From NCBI GenBank assembly GCA_015680685.1, contig MNCI01005370.1:211545-275544 (forward strand): 64,000 nt of DNA. The letters are read 5' to 3'. The stretch is from Gnetum montanum (Eukaryota; Streptophyta; Gnetopsida; Gnetales; Gnetaceae). The notes below the pieces were generated by a model. That model was not told where the DNA came from, did no database searches, and saw nothing but the letters and a program-made list of their open reading frames with translations. Of this stretch, positions 23,466-35,777 are shown in pieces (position 1 is the first letter of the stretch; each line of letters opens with the position of its first letter). The translations under genes and the position numbers were made by a program.

Positions 23466-24222
23466 CCTTGATAATCAACATTTTAGGGGTTAGAAAATCA
23501 TTTGAGAATTGAACATTCAAGCACTCCTAGCATCTTCACTACTTCTACACCTGAGCACCTAAGCCTGACACCTTGGCAAGTACTATGACACAGTCTTTCT
23601 TGCACCCGCATAGCATGATGATTGCCAACCCAACAAGTTCAACCTTCCTTGCAGCTGCTATCACCATGTCCATGACATCCTAGAAACCATGAACACACCA
23701 CTACACTACCACTATGCCTATCTAAATGTCGTGTACCGCTTCAAACACCATTCAATCAAAAGTTGCACTCCCTGATCTTCGAGCAGTGCGTTTCTCCATC
23801 TTCAAATTCTAGTTCCATTTTCTTAGTATTTGTTTCAAAAATTTTGGCATTGCTCTTGCATTTTCTTCTGTTGTCGATATGCATTTGCATATTCATGGTA
23901 CATTACGTTCTTGCTCGTTGTCCCAACTCCCACATGAAGCTCACTAAAAACTCTTTTTACAAATGGTTATTGTTACACCACTTAAGTCCCTATTTGATTG
24001 ACTAGACCATTTAGGGCACCTCATTTCTGTTTCTCCCAACACGACACTCGCACGAATTCAAGGTTAGGCTATACACCCATGGACCTCTCAGTGTTCCAGC
24101 CACTAGTTTTTTTAGACATCACACTTGACAAGCAACACATTGGAAGAGAGACCAAGAAGAGATTTCCTATTGTAGAGAGCATCAATATTTAGCATGAAAG
24201 CCTCCCATATCCCTTGCAGCCA

Positions 24223-27200
24223 ATGTTGAACCTTCATTCCTCCTTGATTTCAACCATTCCTAGTGTTGGTGCAACAACTATGGTGTCTAAGCAATGTGGA
24301 GGGAAAAGTAGAAATCCAAGAATTCAGAAGGTGGATGAGTAGGCAAGTAATCTATCAGGGCTACCCAAACCCATCTCAATCTACACTTCATCCATGGCTA
24401 CTCCAAGGTAGGCAATCCTAGCCATTTTTTGCTTAGGTTTCTACCAACCATTTTTATTGCTTTTTCTTTCCATGTGTGAAGCCATTTTCCTTAGATCTAC
24501 ACCAGTAGAGGGGTTAAAATGAATTTTTGATGAAATCCTACATTCTATTTTGGTTGGTTTTCCATATATCTAGATTTTTTTTCTTTTTTTATCCTTGGTA
24601 AACTTGATTTTTAAAATGAGCTTGTTATTTTCATGCTTTTTCCATAAATTTGGGGGTAGGCCAACTTTTTGAGATCTAGGCTTTGATGTTCATTAAAATC
24701 TTATTCTAAAAATCTCCTATCCCATTCTTTTGATGTGTTTTTAAATGGTTATGATTCATTTTGGCTATTTTGACTATTTTTCATGGTTATGTCAAATTTA
24801 GTTTTTAGGACTTTTAGGCTTTTTGGTGATTTTTGCATGAAAAAAGTAAGCAATATTGTGTAATGTTTCTTAAGAAAATGGATGATATTTTTAAAATTTG
24901 ATGTTATAGTTTTTTAGCCCTCTATTTAGGATTTCAAATGACTATTGTTTCATTATATTTTTCTTTGAGATGATTAAGTTATGGTTGTTTTCCTAAGGTT
25001 ATGCAATTACGTTTTTTATGTCATTGTTAGAATTCCATGTAAATTTAAGAATTTTTTGTAAGCAAACATTATGGGTTTCAACTATTTTCTAGTTATGGCT
25101 ATGTAGGCCTTGGTATAATCTTTCCAATGGAGGTGGAATGACTCCAATTGGACTTGAAAAAAATTTTCAATGAGTTTTATATTAAACCTCTATCAAAAAG
25201 GGGGCTTGTGCCATTTTTAGATTTGTTTCCAAATTGGTAAATTATTTTTGAATAAATGATAGGGGTTTTGAATTTTTATTAAAGGTGGGTATGTAGGGCT
25301 CAATGTAATATTTCAAATAGTCGTAGAATCACTCTATTTTAAGCTCAAATGAATTGTTGGCAAATTTTTTACTAACCATATGCAAAAAGAGGTTAATAGT
25401 GATGGCTACAACTTTTGCTGGTTTTGTCTATGTTTCATGTAAAAAGAAATTATGTATTTCTAGTTGCAATGGTCATGGCTACAAAGATTGTGATTTTATA
25501 ATTCCTTCCATGGTAGAACCACTAAAATTAGAGCTTATATGAATTTTTAATGAGTTTTATGGCTAAACTATGTGAATAAGGTTAAATCTTGGTTTTAGCA
25601 TTTTATCCCTTTGGGATGGATGTGATTGACATGTGTAGAGATTTTTCTTATCAACTCCCATTCCTTTGGAAATTACTAAATATGTAGAACTTATGTTTGA
25701 AATTTTTTTTAAGAGAAGTAAAGGATTTTACTATTTTTAACATGCTTTTTATTATGGCTATTTTTTCTAAGTTTCAATGCCTTTTCTAAGTTTATGCATG
25801 GTTTAAACTAAAGCCTAATTATGGTTATGAAATTTTGGCTATAATATTTTCGCTATGAAGACTATGAAAGGTTATAATAATGCTTTTTGTGGAATTTCTT
25901 AAAAGAACTTGAATAAACACCTTAGAGCCTTTTACAGAGGCTAATTTCACCCCCAACTATGATGCTTTTCCAAACTTCTTAAGAAATTCTAATTGGTATT
26001 ACTATTTTTGCTTTTCCATGTAGGGTCTTTCTAAAATCCATACTCATCATTGTAGAGTTAGTAGGCATCTTATGCTATACAGACCACCCCCAGGCCAACA
26101 GCCCACTCCCTAGCCTATCTTTGGGGAAGGTATCACTGTGGTTCCAACCTAGGGTAAGGGAATTCCTTACCTACATCCTACAAAATTTTAGTGTGATGTT
26201 GTGGTCATACTTGTTCATGAATGTGGTTAGGGCCATAGTGAAGTCACTATAGCCTCTGGAATTTAGCCTAATTGCCAGATTTATTACTAGACACAATTAG
26301 CCCATGCTTCCTTGTGGAGATCTAGATCATGCCAATACAATGCTAACAATACTCTGATGGTGGTACATAGAGCCCACACATTGTTCCAAAACCTACTCAG
26401 CATTGTGTATCATCTATAGGGGTGCGCATGGTTATTTTAGTACTTTTATGTTTTTTGGCTTTATTGGCTAAACTACATTTCCTAACTTCATTAGTTTTAT
26501 GAACTTCTTATAGGTATAAAGTCAATGATCAAGGCTTGATCATTAATAATCAAACCTTGTCAGTGGCTCAAACTATTCTAGATGAATTCACCAAAGACCC
26601 CGAAATCAAAACTATTGTGTATGAATAGTTAAGATGGGACTTCGATGAATACACCACAAGGTTTAACCTTTTCTACCAGAAGTAAAAATATGAGAGGATG
26701 ATACACAACTAGTGGGTAGGCTCCAAGAGCCCGCTAGACCAAACCCTTGCTACTAGGAACTCTACTCAAACCACACCAAAAGAAGAGAGGAAAGGCAAAT
26801 CTAAGAGTTATAACATTTAATTTTTTATGCTCATGAAAGTTCTAAGTGTTCTATCAGTTTAACTAGTTATTAAAATGCCTATGTTGATGCCAACTGTTTG
26901 GTTCTTTACATGACCTTCCACCTCTACTGATGTTACCATACCCCTTTTAGGATGTCATGAGGATACCCTCATCTTGAAGTTTGGTGATGTGATACAAGCA
27001 TAGGAGTAATTGAGGGGACAAGTGCCTAGATACATCCAATCAAACATCAAGCATGCAGGTTTGCTTAATCTATTTATGGCACCTATCCCTTCCATCCTTG
27101 CTACAAAGATGTTGCATGTCATCAACTCCTTTAACAAGGAGGCTGATCATTTTAGTGACATCATTTGAAGTGTGATGATTAATATGGATATTGATGAAGG

Positions 27201-28860
27201 CCTCTTTTACAACTTTTTTGATGTCCCCATTGATTGGGCAAAGGTTGCCACCAAAATAGTAAAGGAATTAGGCCATCATGAGGAAATTGTGGAGTGGCTT
27301 GGTGCTAAGATGGGCCATTCCAGAATTTTCATGGACAACTTTACAAATACTAATGCAAAGAAATCATATCCTTTATTCAAGTCTTATTCATTCTCCAAAG
27401 TATTATTTCAAAATATGATAACTGGCATCACATAGGGGTGGACCTTTAAGAAGGTCCTGATAGATGGCACTAGGTTCAACTTGGTAGATACTTTGGCTAT
27501 TAGGCTTCCCAATGAGATCCTCAAACTCCATGAGGACACCTCTATCATAATCCATATGAATTTTTCATTTTTTCAAGTTTCTTGAAGAAGTTTAAGAATT
27601 TTCTAGTGGTGTGGAGAAATGGACGATGGGTTTCCCATGACACAAGCCAACTTTTCAAGCCTTGGATAAAGCACATTTATTCAACAATGCAAGCCCAAAA
27701 CCCACTAAAGACAATGGATGATTTGCTATCCATTACCATCAAGGATCTTGATGGTAGGCAATGTGAGTCCCTTGATAGCATTGATGACAAGGAGCCTCTC
27801 ATGTCTCCAATGAGCATTCTTGAGGCCAAACAACAATGTAGGGAGGCTAAAGGGACAACTAGGGAGAAACTCAAGAGGCCCATGAAAGAAGCACTACTAA
27901 CATCAAAATAGCCTACTCCAAAGAAGCTTAAGTTTAAGCTTAAGCCATCACAATAGAGAGCAACATGTATTCTTCATTCAAGTTTTGGCCATTTTATTTT
28001 ATTTTAAGAGTTATGGCTATATTATGGTTTCATATGCTAATCAGTTTTCTATGTACTATGGTTGTAGACAAGTGTCAGGTCCTGGTAGCCCAAGTTGCCA
28101 CAGAGGAAGAACAAAGGTGTGTAGAAGAGCCACTCCTATGACAACCTAAAGTAGACATAAATGATCTAGAAACTTTGTTTAGTGAGGTGGTGTCGGGTAC
28201 ATCCCCCATCATCATTCTAGAGAAAGAAGAGGAGCCTAGTATGCCCATGCCTTAATGCTTTTGTTATATCCTATTTTTTAATTTTGTTTTTCATCCTAAT
28301 CATTCAATGATTATTATGCTCATAGTAGTTCCTAAGCCACTAGTGTAAGCCCTTGTCCCTAAGACAAGGTGGAGTTCATGCATATATGGCTAAGGACATC
28401 ATCAACTGGTTGCACCAAGTTGCACCCAAGCTAGGCAAGGATGTTTTTTTATATGTCTTAGTTGTTTGGCTATGTTATAGGATATGTTTGTATTATGGTT
28501 ACACAATATTTATGGTTATATTTTTTGTTATTCAATGCCTTCTATAGAGTGGGACCCCAACCGAGACATGGAGGTTGACTCCTTGTCAAATCTCCCCTCT
28601 AATGTCTCAAGTGTATCCTTGAAGCTATATGAGACTACTACTAATCTAGCAATGTCATGTGTAAAAACTTCATTAGAGCTAGAGAGGTCCAACGAATCCC
28701 TATGGGAATAAGTTGTGGCCTTAAGGGAGAAGACTCAACAACAAGAGGAGGTGATTAGAGATCTCCAAGACTACAAGGCATTTGTGGAAGCCCAAGTGGC
28801 TAACTCAAGGAAATTATAGGCCAAAGACATCACATGAATCCACTACTAGCATACCATTTC
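24223..28860 (+). pseudogene. Antisense multi-exon ORF, copy 2, 5' part (unrecognised protein family)
   Basis: The inverted counterpart of 15010-11760, here on the plus strand and antisense to its own Tat remnant. Exon-like blocks are 24223-24412 (ends CCAAGGTAGGC, a plausible donor), about 26045-26450, 26516-26820, 26951-27910, 28060-28250 and 28545-28830. AT-rich intron-like stretches separate them, the largest about 1.6 kb. Shared blocks with copy 1 include FFDVPIDWAK...VEWLGAKMGHSRI (versus FDIPSKG...EEWLGTEKGYKGI), QLFKPWIKHIYSTMQAQNP (versus KPWICHLFYTMWSQD), and a heptad-like REKTQQQEEVIRDLQDYKAF. A frameshift near 27580 and several stops break it. The 6.9-kb LTR element at 28873 cuts it from its 3' part. 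Confidence 0.65.
24413..26040 (+). other. Long AT-rich intron-like stretch in antisense ORF copy 2
   Basis: T-rich sequence with no coding signal, between a GTAGGC donor-like site and TTCCATGTAG or CATTGTAG acceptor-like sites near 26025-26060. Confidence 0.4.
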
Positions 28861-28872
28861 AAACAAAGTAGT

Positions 28873-29423
28873 TGTCACATCCCCATTTCCAAATAATGTT
28901 GCTACTTAATGAAGATGGTGTCTCTTCATAATAAGTGTCATCATTATCTTAACAAGGCCTAAAAGAGTAGTTGTGATTAAAACGTGAAAGGGCATGATGT
29001 AATAATGGACATCTCTCCTAAGTTAACCTTTGGGGTTTTGATCTAAGGCATTTATATCCAAGGTTAGAGGTCATGCTAGCATGGAGTTTTGGAGTTGGGT
29101 GAAGCAGGATAGGAAGTGAACTAGCCATCCCTTATGGCTAGGTTATAGGCCTAACTATGGAGGCAATGATGGATTTCCTCTAATGGATAAATTTCAAAGG
29201 AATAAAACCCCAAGGAACACTCTTAGAACATGATTCAGATACGCTATTCCATATCAATAAAGCATTCTTTTCTTTCTCTTTCTGCATTTTTCCTATTATT
29301 TCCTTTATATATAATGTTAAATATCACATATATTTTACATCTGGAATACTTTCTTCATATGCATAATGTCTAATATATCTTATATTTGATGTTTTCCATG
29401 ACATCTAGGGATAGGATGTCACA
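28873..29423 (+). repeat. 5' LTR of the 28873-35777 element
   Basis: Begins TGTCACATCC and ends GGATGTCACA. Paired with 35204-35777, with about ten percent difference by eye. Confidence 0.88.
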
Positions 29424-29424
29424 A

Positions 29425-29440
29425 TTAGTATTAAAGCAAA
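29425..29440 (+). other. Primer-binding site, decayed initiator-Met type
   Basis: TTAGTATTAAAGCAAA right after the LTR. It matches the usual TTGGTATCAGAGCAAA except for three G-to-A or C-to-T changes. Confidence 0.75.
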
Positions 29441-30107
29441 CCACAACCCAAGGACTATTCAAAACCATGGATCAACTACAACATGAACTTGATGATGAAC
29501 GTTGAAGCCACAACACAAGGAAACACATTGATCATCATCATATGTACCGTATGTTTGTGATGTAAGTCAAAAGATACATTTTCATTGATTTTACTAATAA
29601 TGGATTAGGCATCTAGATTCTAGCAACCAACAAAATTCTTTCATGGATATCATTAACTGATGAAGATTTGATCACACCTCATCAAGATTCATCAATTACA
29701 AGAGATGTTGATAAGACAATGATATACCAGTCCAGGTAACTCTTACCCATCGTAATACCATAATTATTAATTAATTAGGATCATTGTTAAATTTCTTTCA
29801 AAGAAAGGTAGTAACCATTATCTAAATTGACCTTATTTTATTCAAATTCACTATCCAAGTAATCTAAAAGATTTCAAGTTACCATATGTCAGCCTAGAAA
29901 TGTTAGTTTAACAAAATAGGCTAGTTTGGTCCTTTTAATTCCTAAAAAATCAACTTCATTTTTGAACCTTAAGACTATGTATAATACATAGTACTTGTCA
30001 AGATGATTCCAATTGTACAAGTTTCATCTCAATCAAACTTACAGTTTCAGAGATATCGATGTTTAAAGTTTCTCATTATATGGGTATTAAAATAATATTA
30101 AATTATT
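29441..30107 (+). other. Internal region, weak gag start only
   Basis: A short open stretch beginning MDQLQHELDDER at about 29468 may be the Gag N-terminus. After that I see only AT-rich sequence. Confidence 0.3.
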
Positions 30108-31800
30108 AAATTATTATTATTATTTCAAAAATGCCAAAAATTAAGGATCAAGAATCAACCCTAAATCACTATTTACCCATACTACCCTATCATCAATCGA
30201 ATCGCCACATCAACCATCGAGGCAAGGTGGAATAAAATAATAATAAAAAGTTAAATAAATAAATAAATAATTTTTTTAAGTGGGAGGTCATGGGTTTGAT
30301 CCCAAGCTCCAACTTACTTTTATTTTTAAAAAATTATTAAAAAATATTTTTTTAATAAATTAATTAAAAAAACTTATAGAGTTGCAATTGGCCTTCTTAG
30401 CAACCATGACTAGCTCTACTGCTAGCTACGACTAGCCATGCTACTAACCATAGCCAATGATAGTTAAGGACCAACCAAGGATAGCCATGCATCATGCATC
30501 ACCTATTGGGCTACTCTTCTACCAATCCCAAGCTACCACCGTCCATGCCTACCACCACTCTCCTATGCTTCTGCCATCTTTGTGTTATCCCTATTCTAGC
30601 CACCTGCTCTACCCCACCACTCTTTGCCACCTACTCTGCCCCACTATTCTTTGTCACTACACACCACCTATCACATAGCCATCATGCACCACTCTACCAC
30701 ACCAGATGTTTTGTCATTCCCCTTTGCCCTACATGTGCCCAAGGTTGCCTTTCACACTGCTTGTTGTCTACCAATGTCGTGGATCACTACCTCCCACACC
30801 ACCAAACATCACCTTCAAAGTCATTGAACACCACCTTCAAACCCACTAAAAACCACCTCCCATGTCATTGAATACCACCTCTTGCATTGCTAAACACCAC
30901 CTCCCACACTAATTAACACTGCCTCCCATGCCATCAAGCACCACCTCCAATGCCATCGAACACCACCTCCCATGCTACTAAACACTACCTCCCATGCCAC
31001 TAAACATTGCCTCTCATGTCATTGATCATTGTCTCTCTAGAAATTATCAGTCATTGCCTCCTTCAAATGTGCCATGTCAGCCCTGTTTAACTACATGCAG
31101 AAGTTGTGAAAGCCCTATGAGGGGCACATGAGCCCAATGATGGGCTATGTTGGACTAGTTAAGGGGCTATGTAGGCCTATTTGAGGGTTGTGTAGACCTC
31201 GAGATGGGCCACATAAGTTGAGAGGAAGGCCGCATGGCCCCTAAAATGGGCCACATAGGCCCTAACGAGGTCAAAGAAACAAACAGTTTGCTCCCATTGT
31301 AGCCAATGAGCAGTGCTGCCATGGATGCTAGAAACATGATGGCATAGCCTAGCCTCCTTGGACTCTATCAATGTCACAAATAGCATCCTTGGGCTCCACC
31401 ACCAACACATCACCATGGCCATTACCACCATCATCCTACATAATGGAAAAATTCTTTGTTAGCAAACAAGAAATTTGAAATTTCTTAACAATTAACAAGA
31501 ATTTCAAAATGTCCATCAGTTGATAGAAAAATTTAAAAAATTTTGTCATAAATCATCAATTTAAATTAAAAACACACAGATATTTTCAAAAATTAAAAAT
31601 TATAACCTTGGTAATAATAGGGATAAAAAATTTATCATTAAGTGCCCTTGTTTTGGAGTAGAACTAGGATGGTTACCTCTCAAGAAGTCTCATTTTTTGC
31701 ACCAAAGATCTTAAACTCCATAAGCCATAAATTTTGATTTTATAAGCCTTTTTCAGTGAATGAAGGGTCGTTTTCTATAGATTTCAACCTTTAAGACCCA
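30108..31800 (+). repeat. Large direct repeat, copy A
   Basis: Starts AATTATTATTATTATTTCAAAAA, passes GGAGGTCATGGGTTTGATCCCAAGC, a minisatellite and a GGGCCACATAGGCC-rich part. It ends in TTTTCAGTGAATGAAGGGTCGTTTTCTATAG and following bases. The same order is found at 31811-33075. The two copies lie head to tail. Confidence 0.85.
30785..31045 (+). repeat. 24-bp minisatellite
   Basis: About eleven units near CACCACCTCCCATGCCATTGAA. Copy B of the large repeat holds a shorter version at about 32165-32310. The apparent ORFs across it are by-products. Confidence 0.75.
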
Positions 31801-31810
31801 AAATTCTTAA

Positions 31811-33075
31811 ATTATTATTATTATTTTAAAAAGTTCTAATAATTTAGGGTCAAGAATCAACCCAAAAACACTATTTATCCATATTGAGCCCATGTCTTAT
31901 CATCGGTCAAACCACCACATTAACCACTAAGGCAAGGTAGAATAAAATAATAATAAAAAGTTTAAAAATTAATAAAAAATAATTTTTTTAAGTGGAAGGT
32001 CATGGGTTCAAACCCAAGCCCCAACTTATTTTTATTCTTAAAATATTATTATAAAATATTTTTAAAAATTTAATTAAAATTAAATTAAAAAAACTTGTAG
32101 ACCACAACCAGCCTTCTTCGTGGCTGTGACCAACCCTACTACCAATTGTAATCGGCCATGCTGCCAGCTAAACACTGCCTCCCATGCCATTGAACACTAC
32201 CTCTCGTGTCATGAGACACCAACTCCCATACCATTGAACAACTCGTCTCACACTACTGAACATTGCCTCCCATGCTACTAAACACCACCTCTCACATCAC
32301 TAATCATCATCTCTTCGAATGTTGGAAATTATTACCTCCTTTGGATGCATCATGCTAGCCATGTTTAACTACACATAAAAGCCATGCAAGCCCTACATGG
32401 GCCATATAAGCCTAATGATGGGTTGCATAGGCCTAATCAAGGGGCCATGCAAGCCTAGTGGAGGGTTATGCAAACCCTAAGACAAGCCACATAGACCTAA
32501 AGGAGGGCCATAGGTGCCTTGGAGCAGGTCGCATCCAAACAAACAAATAGCGTGTTCCTATTGCAACTAGTAAGCAATGCCATCATGGACACTAGAAACA
32601 TGATGGCATAGCCTAGCCTCCTTGAACTCTGCTAAGGTCACTAGTAGCCTCCTTGAACTCCATCACCAACGCATCACCATAGCTATTACCATCATTGTTC
32701 TACACAATAGAAAAATTTTCTGTCAAATGGGAAATTTGAAATTTTCCAACAATTGATAGGAATTTCAAAATACTTGTTAGCTAATGGAAAAATTTAAAAA
32801 TCTTCATCATCAATCATAAATTTAAATTAAAGCATGCACAAATATTTTTAAAAATTCAAAATTAACACCTTGGTAATAATAGGGATAAAAAATTTATCAT
32901 TAAGCATGCTTGTTTTGAAGTATAACTAGGATGGGTGACCTCTTGGGAAGTCTTAATTTTTGTGCCAAAGGTCTTAGACTCCAGAAGGCATAACTTTTGA
33001 TTTCAAAAACCTTTTTCAGTGAACAAAGAGTCATTTCCTATAGATTTCAACCTTCCAAACCCAATGGTGAAGTTA
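31811..33075 (+). repeat. Large direct repeat, copy B
   Basis: Matches copy A with a shortened middle (about 350 bases of copy A near 30430-30780 are missing here). Divergence between copies is high, so the duplication is old. Confidence 0.85.
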
Positions 33076-34369
33076 GATCCATCCTAATGAATCCCAAAAT
33101 TTAGTCTTTGCTCCTTGCTTGATATTGTGCCTTGAGATCCTCAAAAGTTTAATTTTGGCATCACTCAAGCATACAATGTTCATTTTCAACATATGAATAG
33201 TCATTTCCAACATTTTTCACCCTTCGAAACTCAATGGTAAGGTTAGATTTATCATCTAAGCACATGGTAATTTGATGATATCATAAATTCAACATTTTAA
33301 ACTTTAAGATTTAGTGCATAACCCTTACAGATAGTCTTAAGATCACAATGGCATGTCATTAATTACACTACCAAAGTCAATGTTCTTAAGGGGGGTAGAA
33401 AGGATGTTAAGAATTAGATAATATAGTTACATATTATTAAATTTATATGATATCATTAAATATTACTAAAATTAGATAATGTAATTATAAAAATAGATAA
33501 TGTAGTTATTCAATTGATGTAGTTTATTATCAATCGATGAATTAGTTAATGATTAGTTGATGTATTAGTTGGAGAATTAGTTGAGGAAATAGAACAATCT
33601 TCAACCATCAAGAAAAGGGTACATTAATCCATCCTGCAATCAAAACATAGGGCAAAACAACATGGNAGAAAAGAATCCAAGAATGAAAATGAAAGTTACA
33701 ACATACAACATGCTTGCAAGATCCCTAGCAAGTGAGAAACGACATTCGTTATGTCCACCATGGGCTTTGGGTTAGCATGAATATCAATATCCATGCATCT
33801 TGGCATAGTTAGAAGATTTGAATGTTAATGTCTTATGCCTATAGGAAGCCTTGCCATGAGAATTTCTATACCAATTACAACCAAACTTGAAAACGATGGG
33901 ATACAAAAGTATTTATAAGTAAAAATATTCGTATGGAAGTTCTTCTTTTGAGCCATATAGATTATCCTATTCTAGAAATCACAACATGGATGATTGTGCA
34001 ATCTTTTATAAAGAAGCCAAGTTTGAATTGGTACAAACATTTCAATGGAGTTTACTAAATATGATTTTTGAAATTCCAAAACTTCAAGATATGGAAAAGA
34101 AAGAATACTTGTAATTTTTTTAAAATCACATAGCCTTGGCATTGATTTTAAAAATTCAATTACTAGGAAGATGTTTATGCATGGTTAACACACATTTAAC
34201 TACCAAACCAAAATGTTTAGATGTTAGACTTTGTCAAGGAGCATACTTAATTAAGAAAATAAAATAAATTTTGAAGAATAAGTTATTCCTAATCCATATT
34301 GATTCAATTCCATTTATTCTTTGTAAATACTTCAATGCAAAATTTTAAAGTAGTGTTTATCAATTCTTA

Positions 34370-34840
34370 AAATTTCGATTTGTAAAGGAATCTTTGAAAG
34401 ATGAACCTGATTTGAAAAAGATGTATCCATCAATTCAACATAAAATTTCATTGGCAAGTGCATATTCTAATTATTTTGAATCTTTAGTAGATAAATTAGA
34501 TTCCAAAATTTAGGAGCAAATGATGTTGATCGGTAGTGTTCATCAAGAACCATAGTTTATAGATTACTTCACAATGATTAATGAGGATGGATCAACAACA
34601 TTCTTCATTGAGACTTTGGATTACATTTGCTACAATGTCAAATTCTTTCAATTTACCAAATTACTAGAGTTCTTTTCTAAAGAAGAAGTTGAGAAGAATC
34701 AAGATCAAGCCTTGCCATTCCTAAGAAAACCATTTGATCACATACCACTTATGGTAGAATTAAAATTACTCCCATCAGTTCATAAGCTTGATCAAGATCA
34801 AGAAGCGATGATCTCATTATTTAATTTATATTTTCATTAG
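34370..34840 (+). pseudogene. Unrecognised ORF in the interior of the 28873-35777 element
   Basis: A single frame with two stops reads FVKESLKDEPDLKKMYPS, then SNYFESLVDKLD, then the open part from 34574 with TTFFIETLDYICYNVKFF and EFFSKEEVEKNQDQALPF. Composition is protein-like. It is preceded by about 900 bases of AT-rich sequence with fragments in the same strand (from about 33700). I see no known retroelement motif. It could be a diverged element protein or a captured host fragment. Confidence 0.35.
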
Positions 34841-35190
34841 ATTAATAGAATGTCTAAGATAATAAAAATTGGAAATAAAGAATTTGCCCTACCTTCGCTT
34901 AGGTAACCAAATACAAGTTGCACTTTGTGTAATCCTAGTTAGGACCAATCATTGGTGGTTGATATATCATGAATTTACCTTTTGTCATTATATTAGAAAA
35001 TGAAGTATTAAGAAAGTAATATTTAATTTTCCATATAATTTTTCTCACATATATCTTATTTATAGAATAAGTAGGAAAAAACATCAAGTTCAAAGGGGAA
35101 ATCAAATTATTGAAGAACAAGATTATAACAAAAGCATTGGAGCTGGAAAGAGATAATAAATGTGGACTTGTTCAAGGATGAACAAAACCT

Positions 35191-35202
35191 AAGGGGGGTA
35201 GA
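35191..35202 (+). other. Polypurine tract of the 28873-35777 element
   Basis: AAGGGGGGTAGA directly before the 3' LTR. Confidence 0.8.
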
Positions 35203-35203
35203 T

Positions 35204-35777
35204 TATCACATCCTCATTCCCAAATGATGAAGCTACCTAATAAATATGTCGTCTCTTCATAACAAGTGTTATTGTTATCTTAACAAGACTCAAAAGGATA
35301 GTTGTGATTAAGACTCGAAAGGGCATGTTATAATAATGGACATGTCTCTTAAGGTAACCTTTGGGGGTTTGATCTAAGGCATTTATACCTAGGGTTAGAG
35401 TTCATGCTAGCATCTAGTAGTAGAGCTGATATAGGCAAGTCATAGGAGCTAGGTAAAGTGGGACAGGAAGTGCACTAGCCATCCCTTCTAGTCAAGATAT
35501 AGGCCTAACCATGGTGGCAGTGCTAGATTGCCTCTAAGGGATAGATGCCAAAGGAAGTAAGCCCCAAGGAACACTCTCAGAACATGCTTCAGATACACTA
35601 TTCCATATCAGTAAAGTATTATTTGCTTTCTCTTTCTACATTTTTCATATTATTTCCTTTATACATAATGTCAAATATCACATATATTTCACATTTTGTA
35701 TACTTTCTTTGTATGCATAATGCCTAATATATGTTATATTTGATGTTTTCCATGACATCCGAGGATGGGATGTTATA
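35204..35777 (+). repeat. 3' LTR of the 28873-35777 element
   Basis: Begins TATCACATCC (TGTCACATCC in the 5' copy) and ends GGGATGTTATA. The terminal CA-to-TA change fits C-to-T decay. Confidence 0.88.

Larger units (their letters stand above)
28873..35777 (+). mobile_element. 6.9-kb LTR retrotransposon with decayed interior
   Basis: A 551-bp 5' LTR (28873-29423) and a 574-bp 3' LTR (35204-35777) match over their length (CACATCCCCATTTCC..., GGCATTTATA, CTTTATA-ATAATGTC...). The flanks GTAGT and GTAGC differ by one base and fit a 5-bp target-site duplication. A decayed initiator-Met-type primer site follows the 5' LTR, and AAGGGGGGTAGA precedes the 3' LTR. I find no RT, integrase or protease. 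The interior holds a large internal duplication and one unrecognised ORF. The insertion splits antisense ORF copy 2. Confidence 0.88.

Noticed and set aside
30457-31045. Overlapping His/Pro/Thr-rich ORFs
   Set aside because: They follow the 24-bp minisatellite, whose length is a multiple of three. No gene evidence.
31880-32040. Possible tRNA-derived SINE (GGGTTCAAACCC box)
   Set aside because: The box resembles a pol III B box, but no A box lies at the right distance or order on either strand.
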